Shown: positions 1 through 5,789 of the stretch, piece after piece
How the letters are laid out: every line of letters begins with the position of its first letter
Numbering within the stretch: position 1 is the first letter of the stretch
Origin: Rhodospirillales bacterium
Lineage (GTDB): Bacteria; Pseudomonadota; Alphaproteobacteria; Rhodospirillales; Casp-alpha2
NCBI GenBank assembly: GCA_028282185.1
Contig: JANQIJ010000063.1
Span: 1-8,187 of the forward strand
Length of the DNA stretch: 8,187 bases
Reading direction: 5' to 3'
Translations under genes and position numbers: made by a program
Notes under the pieces: model-generated
The model's input: the letters and a program-made list of their open reading frames with translations, nothing else
Told to the model about the DNA's origin: nothing
The model's database searches: none

Positions 1-87
1 ACCTACGGCGATTTTCAGGAGACTTATCAGGAAAACGCGCCCGACTTTTTCGTCCATGTGGCGGAGAAGGAGCACCACGATGCCTGA
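1..87 (+). CDS. Glycine/sarcosine N-methyltransferase, C-terminal end (partial)
   Basis: Frame 1 is open from the first base and ends at TGA 85-87, giving the last 28 residues of a protein whose start lies outside the window. The tail reads TYGDFQETYQENAPDFFVHV and then AEKEHHDA. It closely resembles the C-terminus of halophile glycine/sarcosine N-methyltransferases as I remember the Ectothiorhodospira enzyme (YGDF..TY...PDFF.HVA.KE). That family is cytoplasmic and methylates glycine to sarcosine and then dimethylglycine using S-adenosylmethionine. The assignment is strengthened by the next gene, which encodes the partner enzyme for the final steps and overlaps this one by 8 bases. The SAM-binding fold is not visible here, so identity rests on the tail and on context. 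Confidence 0.8.
   Translation, partial: TYGDFQETYQENAPDFFVHVAEKEHHDA
67..72 (+). promoter_or_regulatory. Shine-Dalgarno of the sarcosine/dimethylglycine methyltransferase
   Basis: AAGGAG lies 7 nt before the ATG at 80, inside the end of the upstream coding region. It decides the start. The earlier in-frame ATG at 56 would add eight residues (MWRRRSTT) that are unlike the family, and it has no SD of its own. Confidence 0.75.
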
Positions 88-919
88 GCCGCGCCCGGAA
101 GCGGTCGCCAAGGCCGAGGCCTATTACGATTCCAAGGAAGCGGACGCGTTCTATCAGAACTTCTGGGGCGGCGAGGACATCCACATCGGTCTGTACGATG
201 CTACGGACGAGGCCATCGCCGTCGCCAGCCGGCGCACGGTGGCGACCATGGCGGCGCGGCTCGACGACCTTGGGCCTGACACACGGGTCATCGACTTAGG
301 GGCCGGCTACGGCGGGTCGGCCCGTTATCTCGCCGGACAGCTGGGTTGGCGGGTTGATTGCCTGAACCTGAGCGAGACCCAGAATGCGCTGAACCGGGAG
401 AAGAACTTCGAGACGGGCCTGGCCGACCAGATCACCATCATGCACGGCAGTTTCGAGGATATCCCCGCCGGCCGACCGGCCTACGACGTGGTTTGGTCAC
501 AGGACGCAATCCTCCATTCCGGCCACCGTGCCAAGGTGTTGGACGAGATCGCCCGTGTCGTCAATCCGGGCGGCCAGGTCATCTTCACCGATCCGATGCA
601 GGCGGATGACTGCCCGTCAGGCGTCCTGCAACCGATCCTCGATCGCATTCATCTCGAAACCCTGGGCTCCTTCGCGTTCTATCGGGAGGCGTTGGCCGCC
701 CGGGGGTTCGAAGAGGTTTCGGTGACGCCGATGCTCGACCAACTGCGCACCCATTACGCCCGCATCGGCGCGGAACTGCGCGGGCGCTACGACGAAGCGG
801 TCCGGCTGTCCGGTCAGGCCTACGTGGACAACATGCTGCGTGGCCTGGACCATTGGGTGGCCGGGGCCGACAGGGGGTATCTCGCCTGGGGCATCATGCA
901 TTTCCGGAAAATGGCATAA
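80..919 (+). CDS. Sarcosine/dimethylglycine N-methyltransferase (betaine synthesis)
   Basis: A 279-residue class I SAM-dependent methyltransferase that converts sarcosine and N,N-dimethylglycine to glycine betaine in the cytoplasm, completing the three-step methylation of glycine. An N-terminal block WGGEDIHIGLYD (about residues 29-40) is characteristic of the family. The SAM-binding motif I is VIDLGAGYGGSARYLA (70-85), a post-I NLSE lies at 96-99, and VWSQD at 138-142 matches motif IV. The block FTDPMQADDCP (169-179) continues to QPILDRIHLET (184-194). The C-terminus GLDHWV...GYLAWGI is also family-like. Length matches the Ectothiorhodospira enzyme as I recall it (about 280 residues). The start at 80 is chosen from its SD and from the family N-terminus. 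The overlap with the upstream stop (ATGCCTGA) implies translational coupling. No promoter of its own is visible, so salt control, if any, acts upstream of the window. Confidence 0.93.
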   Translation: MPEPRPEAVAKAEAYYDSKEADAFYQNFWGGEDIHIGLYDATDEAIAVASRRTVATMAARLDDLGPDTRVIDLGAGYGGSARYLAGQLGWRVDCLNLSETQNALNREKNFETGLADQITIMHGSFEDIPAGRPAYDVVWSQDAILHSGHRAKVLDEIARVVNPGGQVIFTDPMQADDCPSGVLQPILDRIHLETLGSFAFYREALAARGFEEVSVTPMLDQLRTHYARIGAELRGRYDEAVRLSGQAYVDNMLRGLDHWVAGADRGYLAWGIMHFRKMA

Positions 920-969
920 GCGCGGTCCGAACCGGCGGGAAATCCGATGATTCGGGTCAATGGGGAAGG

Positions 970-986
970 CCCGGTCCGTGACCAGG
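970..986. terminator. Weak hairpin in the convergent gap, possible bidirectional terminator
   Basis: The 96-nt gap between the two convergent genes holds a small stem-loop with arms CCCGGTC and GACCAGG and loop CGT. Read on the - strand it gives seven pairs, one of them G-U. On the + strand one pair is mismatched. Neither side has a proper T-run (only GTGTTT on +), so intrinsic termination is doubtful. No better terminator is visible between 920 and 1015. Confidence 0.25.
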
Positions 987-1015
987 GTGTTTCGGCCGGG
1001 GGGCGAAGCCGGGGT

Positions 1016-2263
1016 CTATGTCTGGGTGCCGGCATCCCGTCGGTCGTCGATCACCTTGCCGTCGTTGGCCAGGCTGCCCGGCGCCACGAGCCTCGCGCCG
1101 CCCTTGAGCTTGCAGACGTTTTGAATGGTCTCGGTAACGGCGGCGGTTAGGGCATCGTCCTGGGCTTCCGTCTCGCAATGGAGCGTCATGACGTCCGCAT
1201 CGTCTTCGCGGGTGACGACCATGCGGGCTTTCAAGACTTCCGGATGGCGGGCGCAGATATCGGCGATCTGGCGCGGATGGACGAACATGCCTTTCACCTT
1301 GGTTGTCTGGTCCGCCCGGCCCATCCAGCCACGGATCCGCATGTTGGTCCGCCCGCAGGGACTGGGGCCCGTGAGCACCGCCGACATGTCGCCCGTGGCG
1401 AAGCGGATCAGGGGATAGTCGGTGTTGAACGGCAAGGTGACGACGATCTCGCCCACCTCGCCCGCGGGCACGGGATCGCCCGTGCCGGGGCGGACGATCT
1501 CCATGATCAGGCCCTCTTCGACCATCAGGCCCTCCCGGGCGGGGCTCTCGTAGGCGATCAAACCCAGATCGGCGGAGGCAAAGACGTTGAACGCGGCGAT
1601 CCCCGCCGCCTCGAAGGCGGCTTTTTGGTCGGGCAGGAACGGCTCACCCGCGACGCAGGCGATTTCCAGGGACGAGACGTCCGCGCCCTGTTCCGCCGCG
1701 CGCTCCAGAATGATCTTCAGGAACGACGGCGTGCCGCAATAGGCCCTGGGCCGAATGTCGGCGATGGCGCGCACTTGCAGGTCGGTGTTGCCGACACCCG
1801 CCGGCACCACGGCGCAGCCGATGGCATGCGCGCCCGCTTCCAGCATCACACCGGCCGGCGTGAAGTGATAGGCGAAGGCGTTGTGCACCACGTCGCCCCG
1901 GCGGATGCCCGCGGCGTAAAGCGCCCTGGCCGTGCGCCACCAATCATCTCCGAACCCTTCCGGGTCGTAGGTCGGGCCGGGGCTTTGGAAGATGCGTTTA
2001 AGCCCGCCATCGAATGTTGCCGCGATGCCGCCAAGGGGGGCGCCCGGTTTCTGGATGTCGACCAGATCCGATTTGCGCAGGATGGGCAGGCGGGCCAGGC
2101 CAGACCGGTCCGTGACGGCGGCCGGATCGAAGTCCTTCAAGCTCTCGGCGAAATGCCGGCTGTGGGCCTTGGCATGGGCGAGTTGGTCTTGCAGCGCCGA
2201 GAAAAGGTCCGCCTCGCGCTGATCCGGGCCGCGTGTTTCCAAGCCGTCGTAGAAGTCGGACAT
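1016..2263 (-). CDS. PaaK-like (phenylacetate-CoA ligase family) AMP-dependent synthetase
   Basis: A 415-residue protein of the PaaK branch of the ANL adenylating superfamily, whose members activate aryl or other carboxylic acids to acyl-CoA through an acyl-adenylate. The N-terminus (YDGLETR, residues 5-11) is typical of PaaK relatives. The core shows YCGTPSFLKI (175-184) and VFASADLGLIAYES (227-240), the latter at the place of the adenine/substrate motif. It continues with LIRFATGDMSAV (285-296, ATP-ribose Asp292) and the hinge block GRADQTTKVKGMFVHPRQI (315-333). The C-terminal NDGKVIDDRR (400-409) puts Lys403 where the family has its adenylation lysine. The usual glycine/serine/threonine-rich P-loop (SSGTTGKP) is replaced by FQSPGPTYDPEG (92-103). 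It is the last gene of the operon, 25 nt after the LivF-type ATPase, with only a weak SD. It probably activates whatever the transporter imports. Substrate is unknown, and phenylacetate is not demonstrated. Confidence 0.85.
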   Translation of the reverse strand: MSDFYDGLETRGPDQREADLFSALQDQLAHAKAHSRHFAESLKDFDPAAVTDRSGLARLPILRKSDLVDIQKPGAPLGGIAATFDGGLKRIFQSPGPTYDPEGFGDDWWRTARALYAAGIRRGDVVHNAFAYHFTPAGVMLEAGAHAIGCAVVPAGVGNTDLQVRAIADIRPRAYCGTPSFLKIILERAAEQGADVSSLEIACVAGEPFLPDQKAAFEAAGIAAFNVFASADLGLIAYESPAREGLMVEEGLIMEIVRPGTGDPVPAGEVGEIVVTLPFNTDYPLIRFATGDMSAVLTGPSPCGRTNMRIRGWMGRADQTTKVKGMFVHPRQIADICARHPEVLKARMVVTREDDADVMTLHCETEAQDDALTAAVTETIQNVCKLKGGARLVAPGSLANDGKVIDDRRDAGTQT

Positions 2264-2288
2264 GATTACCGACCGTTCCCAGCAAGGA

Positions 2289-3140
2289 TTACAGCCAGCG
2301 CTTCCGGCGCCGGTAGTGCTTCACGTCGCGGAAGCTCTTGCGGTTCTCGCCGGCCAAGCCAAGATAGAATTCCTTCACGTCCGGGTTTTCGCGCAGGCCC
2401 GCCGCGTCGCCGTCCATGACCACGCGGCCGTTTTCCAGGATATAGCCGTAGTCCGCGTATTTCAGCGCCACCATGGTGTTCTGTTCGGCCAATAGGATCG
2501 AGACGCCTTCCTTCTCGTTCAGTTCCTTGACGATCTCGAAGATTTCCTCGACCAGCTGCGGCGCCAGTCCCATGGAGGGCTCGTCCAGCAGCATCATGTT
2601 CGGGTTGGCCATGAGCGCCCGGCCGATGGCGGTCATCTGTTGTTCGCCGCCGGAGGTATATCCCGCCTGGCTTCCCCGCCGTTCTCTGAGTCGGGGAAAA
2701 TAGTGATAGACCTTTTCCAGGCTTTCGGCGACGGCGGCGGCGCCGTCCGTCCGCGTGTAGGAACCCGTCATTAAATTTTCTTCCACGGTCAGGTGCTCGA
2801 AGCAATGGCGCCCTTCCATGACCTGAATGACGCCGCGGCGGACCAGTTCGTTGGGCGAGAGATCCTCGATCCGCTCCCCCCGGTAGGTGATCTCGCCCTT
2901 GGTCACCTCGCCCCGCTCGGCGCCCAGCAGGTTCGAGACGGCTTTCAGCGTCGTCGTCTTGCCGGCGCCGTTGGCCCCAAGGAGGGCGACGATGCCCCCC
3001 TCGGGAACCTCCAGCGAAACGCCTTTCAACACCAGGATCACATGGTCGTAGATGACCTCGATGTTGTTGACCACAAGGGGCGGCGCAGAGGCGGCCGCCG
3101 CCGTTTCGCCAGACGCCGCGTCGTTGACAGCCGCTTCCAT
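2289..3140 (-). CDS. LivF-type ABC transporter ATP-binding protein
   Basis: A 283-residue nucleotide-binding subunit of a branched-chain-amino-acid-type (HAAT) ABC importer, acting on the inner face of the membrane beside the LivG-type subunit. Walker A is GANGAGKT (55-62), the signature TSGGEQQ (162-168), and Walker B MMLLDEP (182-188). The post-Walker-B switch position reads AEQN (218-221), with Gln in place of His as is normal for LivF. QVMEGRHCFEHLTVEENL (106-123) is also LivF-like. The protein is longer than the usual 235-240 residues. It has an Ala-rich N-terminal extension of about 20 residues and a basic tail ending YRRRKRWL (276-283). The start is the ATG at 3140, set by GAGGAA 7 nt upstream. 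A GTG two codons earlier is only 1 nt from that SD and is unlikely. The gene lies 51 nt after the binding-protein gene. Confidence 0.92.
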   Translation of the reverse strand: MEAAVNDAASGETAAAASAPPLVVNNIEVIYDHVILVLKGVSLEVPEGGIVALLGANGAGKTTTLKAVSNLLGAERGEVTKGEITYRGERIEDLSPNELVRRGVIQVMEGRHCFEHLTVEENLMTGSYTRTDGAAAVAESLEKVYHYFPRLRERRGSQAGYTSGGEQQMTAIGRALMANPNMMLLDEPSMGLAPQLVEEIFEIVKELNEKEGVSILLAEQNTMVALKYADYGYILENGRVVMDGDAAGLRENPDVKEFYLGLAGENRKSFRDVKHYRRRKRWL

Positions 3141-3147
3141 CGTCACG

Positions 3148-3153
3148 TTCCTC
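3148..3153 (-). promoter_or_regulatory. Shine-Dalgarno of the LivF-type gene
   Basis: GAGGAA on the - strand sits 7 nt before the ATG at 3140 and 1 nt before the in-frame GTG at 3146, so it selects the ATG. Confidence 0.65.
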
Positions 3154-3191
3154 GTGGTCGGTCTTTAAAGCTAGAACGATCGCGGTCGCGC

Positions 3192-4511
3192 TTAGCAGCT
3201 GCGCGGCGTGATCTTGTTTTCCTTGGCGAACTGCGCCGCGTCCGCTTCCACCAGCGGCCGGACGATATCGCGCATGGGGGTCAGCCATTCCGGCTTCAGA
3301 TTCCATTGCGATCCGTCCCATTGCTGAATGGCGACCGGGCCCATGGTTTCATGGTCCGCGCAAGAGATTTTGATCGGGCGGACCATGCCGTCCATGCCAA
3401 GCTCTTTCAGGCGGGCCTCGGTGATGTTGAGGTTTTCAAGGCCCCAGCGCACCTGTTCACCGGTCAGCGACTTGTTGCCGTATTTGCCTTGTGCCGTGCG
3501 AATGGCCTCGGTGGCGTACATGGCGTTGACCAGGGCCCGGTTATAGAGCACTTCACCGAGCTTGTTTTCCTTGGCGGCGGCTTCGTCGCCACCATAGACA
3601 TGCTTGACGATATCCGCATGGACGCCGAAGCCGGCGCCGGGCGAATGGAAGGTCGTCGACAGATAGCCTTTCGAGCCGTCGCCGGCAGGCACCACGTCGG
3701 CGTCCGACCCGGACCACCAGTTGCCGATGAACTGATCCATGGGATAGCGGATGCCGGCCGCTTCCTTGATCGCCACCTGGTTCATCACGCCCCAGCCGGA
3801 CATGAAGACGAAGTCGGGCTTCAACCGGCGGATCTGGCGCCATTGCGAGGCCTGTTCCTGGCCCGGATGGTCGACCGCGATCAGGGTCAGTTCGTAGCCG
3901 TAGCGTTTGGCCAGGATCTCCAACGTCGGGTTGGCTTCCTTGCCGTAGGCCGAGTTGTGATGCAGGTGGACGATCTTCTTGCCTTGCAGCTTGTCGTAGC
4001 CGCCGACCCGGCGCGAAATGTACTTGATCACGGCGGATGCCTGGGACCAATAGGTCGCGGGCGGGTTGAAGACCCACTTGAAGACCCGGCCGTCGGCGGC
4101 CGACGTCCGGCCATAGCCCATGGTCAGAAGCGGCACGCCGTCGACGGCGGATTTCGGGATGAGCTGATAGGTGATGCCCGTGGAATACGGGTTCACCAGG
4201 GACGCCCCCGTCGGGCCCTTGTTCTTCAGCTTCTCGTAGCATTCCACACCGAGCTTCGTGTTGTACTTGGTCTCGCATTCCTCGAAGGTCACGGTGACGC
4301 CGTTGATGCCGCCGTCGCGTTTGTTCAAGAGCGTGTAGTAGTCACGGAACCCGTTGGCCACGGGAATGCCCGACGGTGCATAGGGACCCGTGCGGTAGAC
4401 GAGCATGGGGATGAACTGCTCGGCGGCTCCAGCTTTCTCAGGGGCGGCCATCAACGTGCCGGCGCCTATCGCGACGCCGGCCGCGGCCAATACCAGTTTA
4501 CGGAAATGCAT
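3192..4511 (-). CDS. Periplasmic substrate-binding protein of the Liv-type ABC importer
   Basis: A 439-residue precursor of a type I periplasmic binding protein (Peripla_BP_6/LivK-like clade) that captures the substrate and delivers it to the permeases encoded upstream. A signal peptide is clear: MHFRK, then a hydrophobic stretch (about 6-23), with likely cleavage after an Ala near residue 29-30 (EKAGAA then EQFIP). The mature part begins with the family pattern RTGPYAPSGIPVANGF (40-55). Cys79 and Cys91 are placed like the conserved N-terminal disulfide of LivJ/LivK proteins. Cys384 and the C-terminal Cys439 are two more. At over 400 mature residues it is larger than classical LivK (about 345). 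Aromatic-rich segments such as GNWWSGSD (263-270) and WVFNPPATYW (146-155) may line the ligand cleft. It lies within the operon behind a 185-nt structured leader, with SD GGGAGAA 6 nt before the ATG. The family is sure. The ligand is not, and neighbours favour an organic acid. Confidence 0.93.
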   Translation of the reverse strand: MHFRKLVLAAAGVAIGAGTLMAAPEKAGAAEQFIPMLVYRTGPYAPSGIPVANGFRDYYTLLNKRDGGINGVTVTFEECETKYNTKLGVECYEKLKNKGPTGASLVNPYSTGITYQLIPKSAVDGVPLLTMGYGRTSAADGRVFKWVFNPPATYWSQASAVIKYISRRVGGYDKLQGKKIVHLHHNSAYGKEANPTLEILAKRYGYELTLIAVDHPGQEQASQWRQIRRLKPDFVFMSGWGVMNQVAIKEAAGIRYPMDQFIGNWWSGSDADVVPAGDGSKGYLSTTFHSPGAGFGVHADIVKHVYGGDEAAAKENKLGEVLYNRALVNAMYATEAIRTAQGKYGNKSLTGEQVRWGLENLNITEARLKELGMDGMVRPIKISCADHETMGPVAIQQWDGSQWNLKPEWLTPMRDIVRPLVEADAAQFAKENKITPRSC

Positions 4512-4517
4512 GGTTGG

Positions 4518-4524
4518 TTCTCCC
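4518..4524 (-). promoter_or_regulatory. Shine-Dalgarno of the binding-protein gene
   Basis: GGGAGAA on the - strand, 6 nt before the ATG at 4511. It lies 10 nt after the foot of the A-loop hairpin at 4535-4559 and looks unpaired in that arrangement. Confidence 0.75.
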
Positions 4525-4534
4525 AGTTACGTCG

Positions 4535-4559
4535 GCCCCGTTATTTTTTGTCTCGGGGC
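4535..4559 (-). promoter_or_regulatory. A-loop hairpin just upstream of the SD
   Basis: On the - strand the arms GCCCCG (4554-4559) and CGGGGC (4535-4540) form six G-C pairs around a 13-nt A-rich loop (4541-4553, containing six consecutive A). It ends 10 nt upstream of the binding-protein SD. It is not a terminator, since no U-run follows. It may keep the SD accessible, or mark the 5' end of a processed, stable mRNA. The role is inferred from position. Confidence 0.5.
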
Positions 4560-4580
4560 TGCTTCTTTAAGTTTCGCCGT

Positions 4581-4626
4581 GGACCGTAGCACGCCGGAAT
4601 GAAGGCCTCCAACGGGCATGCGGTCC
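4581..4626 (-). promoter_or_regulatory. Long stem-loop in the binding-protein leader
   Basis: On the - strand, GGACCG (4621-4626) pairs with CGGTCC (4581-4586). Directly inside, CATGCC (4615-4620) pairs with GGCGTG (4590-4595, one G-U). That makes 12 pairs interrupted only by a three-base bulge (4587-4589), around a 19-nt loop. No T-run follows, so it is better explained as an mRNA-stabilising or processing element than as an intrinsic terminator. Confidence 0.55.
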
Positions 4627-4627
4627 G

Positions 4628-4648
4628 GTTCCTGTTGTTCTTGTTGTT
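4628..4648 (-). promoter_or_regulatory. Run of seven ARN triplets, candidate Hfq distal-face site
   Basis: On the - strand the sequence reads as the consecutive triplets AAC, AAC, AAG, AAC, AAC, AGG, AAC, each fitting A-purine-any. Hfq is known to bind (ARN)n on its distal face. The run lies between two stem-loops, in mRNA likely to be single-stranded, about 115 nt upstream of the binding-protein start codon. Function is inferred and no matching small RNA is visible here. Confidence 0.35.
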
Positions 4649-4650
4649 GG

Positions 4651-4672
4651 CGGCACCGAACGATCGGCACCG
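4651..4672. repeat. 8-bp direct repeat CGGCACCG with 14-nt period
   Basis: CGGCACCG occurs at 4651-4658 and again at 4665-4672 in the intercistronic leader. The second copy overlaps the loop side of the hairpin that follows the LivM stop. It could be a pair of protein-binding half-sites, but in such GC-rich DNA it may be chance. Confidence 0.4.
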
Positions 4673-4690
4673 CGATATGCATCGCCGATC
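4662..4690 (-). promoter_or_regulatory. Stem-loop right after the LivM-type stop codon
   Basis: On the - strand GATCGGC (4684-4690) and GCCGATC (4662-4668) form seven perfect pairs. Inside, GAT and ATC can extend the stem around a GCAT loop, with five bases bulged on the 3' side. An alternative inner pairing GCGAT/ATCGC exists. It begins 6 nt after the stop codon. No U-tract follows, so it is more likely a 3'-end stabiliser or processing barrier than a terminator. Confidence 0.45.
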
Positions 4691-4696
4691 CCCCTG

Positions 4697-5773
4697 TTAA
4701 TAGGGGAACGGCCATGTCCTCAGTTTTTCTCGAAGGATCTGCCAAAGCCGGGCAAACCCCTCGGGCTCGACGATCAGGAAAAAGATGATCAACGCGCCGA
4801 AAATGATCTCTTCGATGTGTTTTTGGAAATCCGTCGCGATGTCGATGCCGATCATGGGCGGGAAGTTCACCAGGAAGATCGGCATCAGGACGATGAAGGC
4901 CGCCCCCAGGATCGACCCGCCGATGGACCCCAGACCGCCGATGATGATCATGAACAGAACCGGGAACGAGACGTTGAACAGATCGAAGGCTTCCGTCTCC
5001 ACCGATCCCAGCCAGCAGAACACCATCAAGGCACCCGCCACGCCGCAATAGAACGACGAAATGGCGAAGGCCGTGAGCTTCGTCCTGAGCGGGCGGATGC
5101 CGATGATTTCGGCCGCGATGTCCATGTCTCGGATCGCCATCCAGGACCGCCCGATGCGCCCGCGCACCAGGTTCGTGGCGATCCAGGCGAAGATGACCAG
5201 AAAGGTGAGACAGGTCCAGTATCGCGCCTCGGGCGTTGCCTGGGCACCGGATACCAATACGCCGAAAACCTCGCGGGGCGGCGCGGTCACCGTGCCCGAC
5301 GGGTTGTCGTTGACGAACCAGCCCACCTTGTTGAACAGCCAGAGAATGAAGAACTGGGCCGCCAGGGTGGCGACCGCCAGATAGAAGCCCTTGATGCGCA
5401 GGGACGGCAGGCCGAACAGAATACCCACCGCCGCCGTGATGCCGCCCGACAAGAGGATGGCGACGATCACGTTCATGCCTTCGATGTTCGTCGTCAGCTT
5501 GTAACAGGCATAGCCGCCCACGGCCATGAAGGCCCCGGTGCCGAGCGAGACCTGACCCGCATAGCCCATCAGCAGGTTCAGGCCGATGGCGGCCAACGCG
5601 AAGACCAGGAACTGGATCAGGATCGCCTGCAGCCAGTATTCGTTGGCGAAGAACGGTATGACGTAGGCGAAGGCGACCAGGGCCAGTACCGCGACCTTGT
5701 CCTGCAGGATCGGAAAGATCGCCTGGTCGTCCTGATAGCTGGTCTTGAATTGCCCGGCTTCACGGTAAAACAT
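4697..5773 (-). CDS. LivM-type ABC transporter permease
   Basis: A 358-residue inner-membrane permease of the HAAT/Liv importer, partner of the LivH-type protein. It has an N-terminal stretch of about 25 polar residues and then many hydrophobic segments (for example 27-45, 49-69, 100-120, 130-147, 187-201, 233-253, 270-305, 323-336). Family marks are GLNLLMGYAGQVSLG (64-78), SLRIKGFYLAVATLA (124-138) and the cytoplasmic coupling loop RIGRSWMAIRDMDIAAEIIG (206-225), which meets the ATPases. GGLGSIGGSILGA (279-291) and the closing EPEGFARLW (336-344) also fit. The reading frame stays open far upstream through the livH-type gene, but the ATG at 5773 is chosen because AGGAGGA lies 9 nt before it and the family N-terminus begins there. 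It starts 14 nt after the LivH-type stop. Confidence 0.93.
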   Translation of the reverse strand: MFYREAGQFKTSYQDDQAIFPILQDKVAVLALVAFAYVIPFFANEYWLQAILIQFLVFALAAIGLNLLMGYAGQVSLGTGAFMAVGGYACYKLTTNIEGMNVIVAILLSGGITAAVGILFGLPSLRIKGFYLAVATLAAQFFILWLFNKVGWFVNDNPSGTVTAPPREVFGVLVSGAQATPEARYWTCLTFLVIFAWIATNLVRGRIGRSWMAIRDMDIAAEIIGIRPLRTKLTAFAISSFYCGVAGALMVFCWLGSVETEAFDLFNVSFPVLFMIIIGGLGSIGGSILGAAFIVLMPIFLVNFPPMIGIDIATDFQKHIEEIIFGALIIFFLIVEPEGFARLWQILREKLRTWPFPY

Positions 5774-5782
5774 GGCGCCAAA

Positions 5783-5789
5783 TCCTCCT
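5783..5789 (-). promoter_or_regulatory. Shine-Dalgarno of the LivM-type gene, overlapping the LivH-type stop
   Basis: AGGAGGA on the - strand, 9 nt before the ATG at 5773. It shares bases with the TAG stop (5788-5790) of the upstream permease gene. It is the strongest SD in the window and rules out reading the long upstream open frame as part of LivM. The overlap suggests coupled translation of the two permeases. Confidence 0.8.

Noticed and set aside
56..79. Earlier ATG for the sarcosine/dimethylglycine methyltransferase
   Set aside because: It lacks an SD and adds MWRRRSTT, which is unlike the family N-terminus. The ATG at 80 has AAGGAG 7 nt upstream.
947..1150. Small + strand open frame in the convergent gap
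   Set aside because: It runs mostly antisense to the end of the PaaK-like gene, has no SD at a useful distance and no recognisable product.
1178..2419. 413-codon + strand open frame antisense to the PaaK-like gene
   Set aside because: Low-complexity Arg/Gly/Ala/Asp product with no family features, opposite a well-recognised gene. Explained by codon bias in high-GC DNA.
2793..4589. Very long + strand open frame (598 codons) antisense to the LivF-type and binding-protein genes
   Set aside because: It is a GC-rich shadow frame. The product is full of Arg/His/Gly/Asp with no recognisable domain, while both strands' real genes are clear on the - strand. No SD is convincing.
4512..4696. Internal sigma-70-type promoter before the binding-protein gene
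   Set aside because: AT-rich stretches such as TTAAAG and AAAAAATAA are present, but no pair of -35/-10 boxes with acceptable match and spacing could be found by eye.
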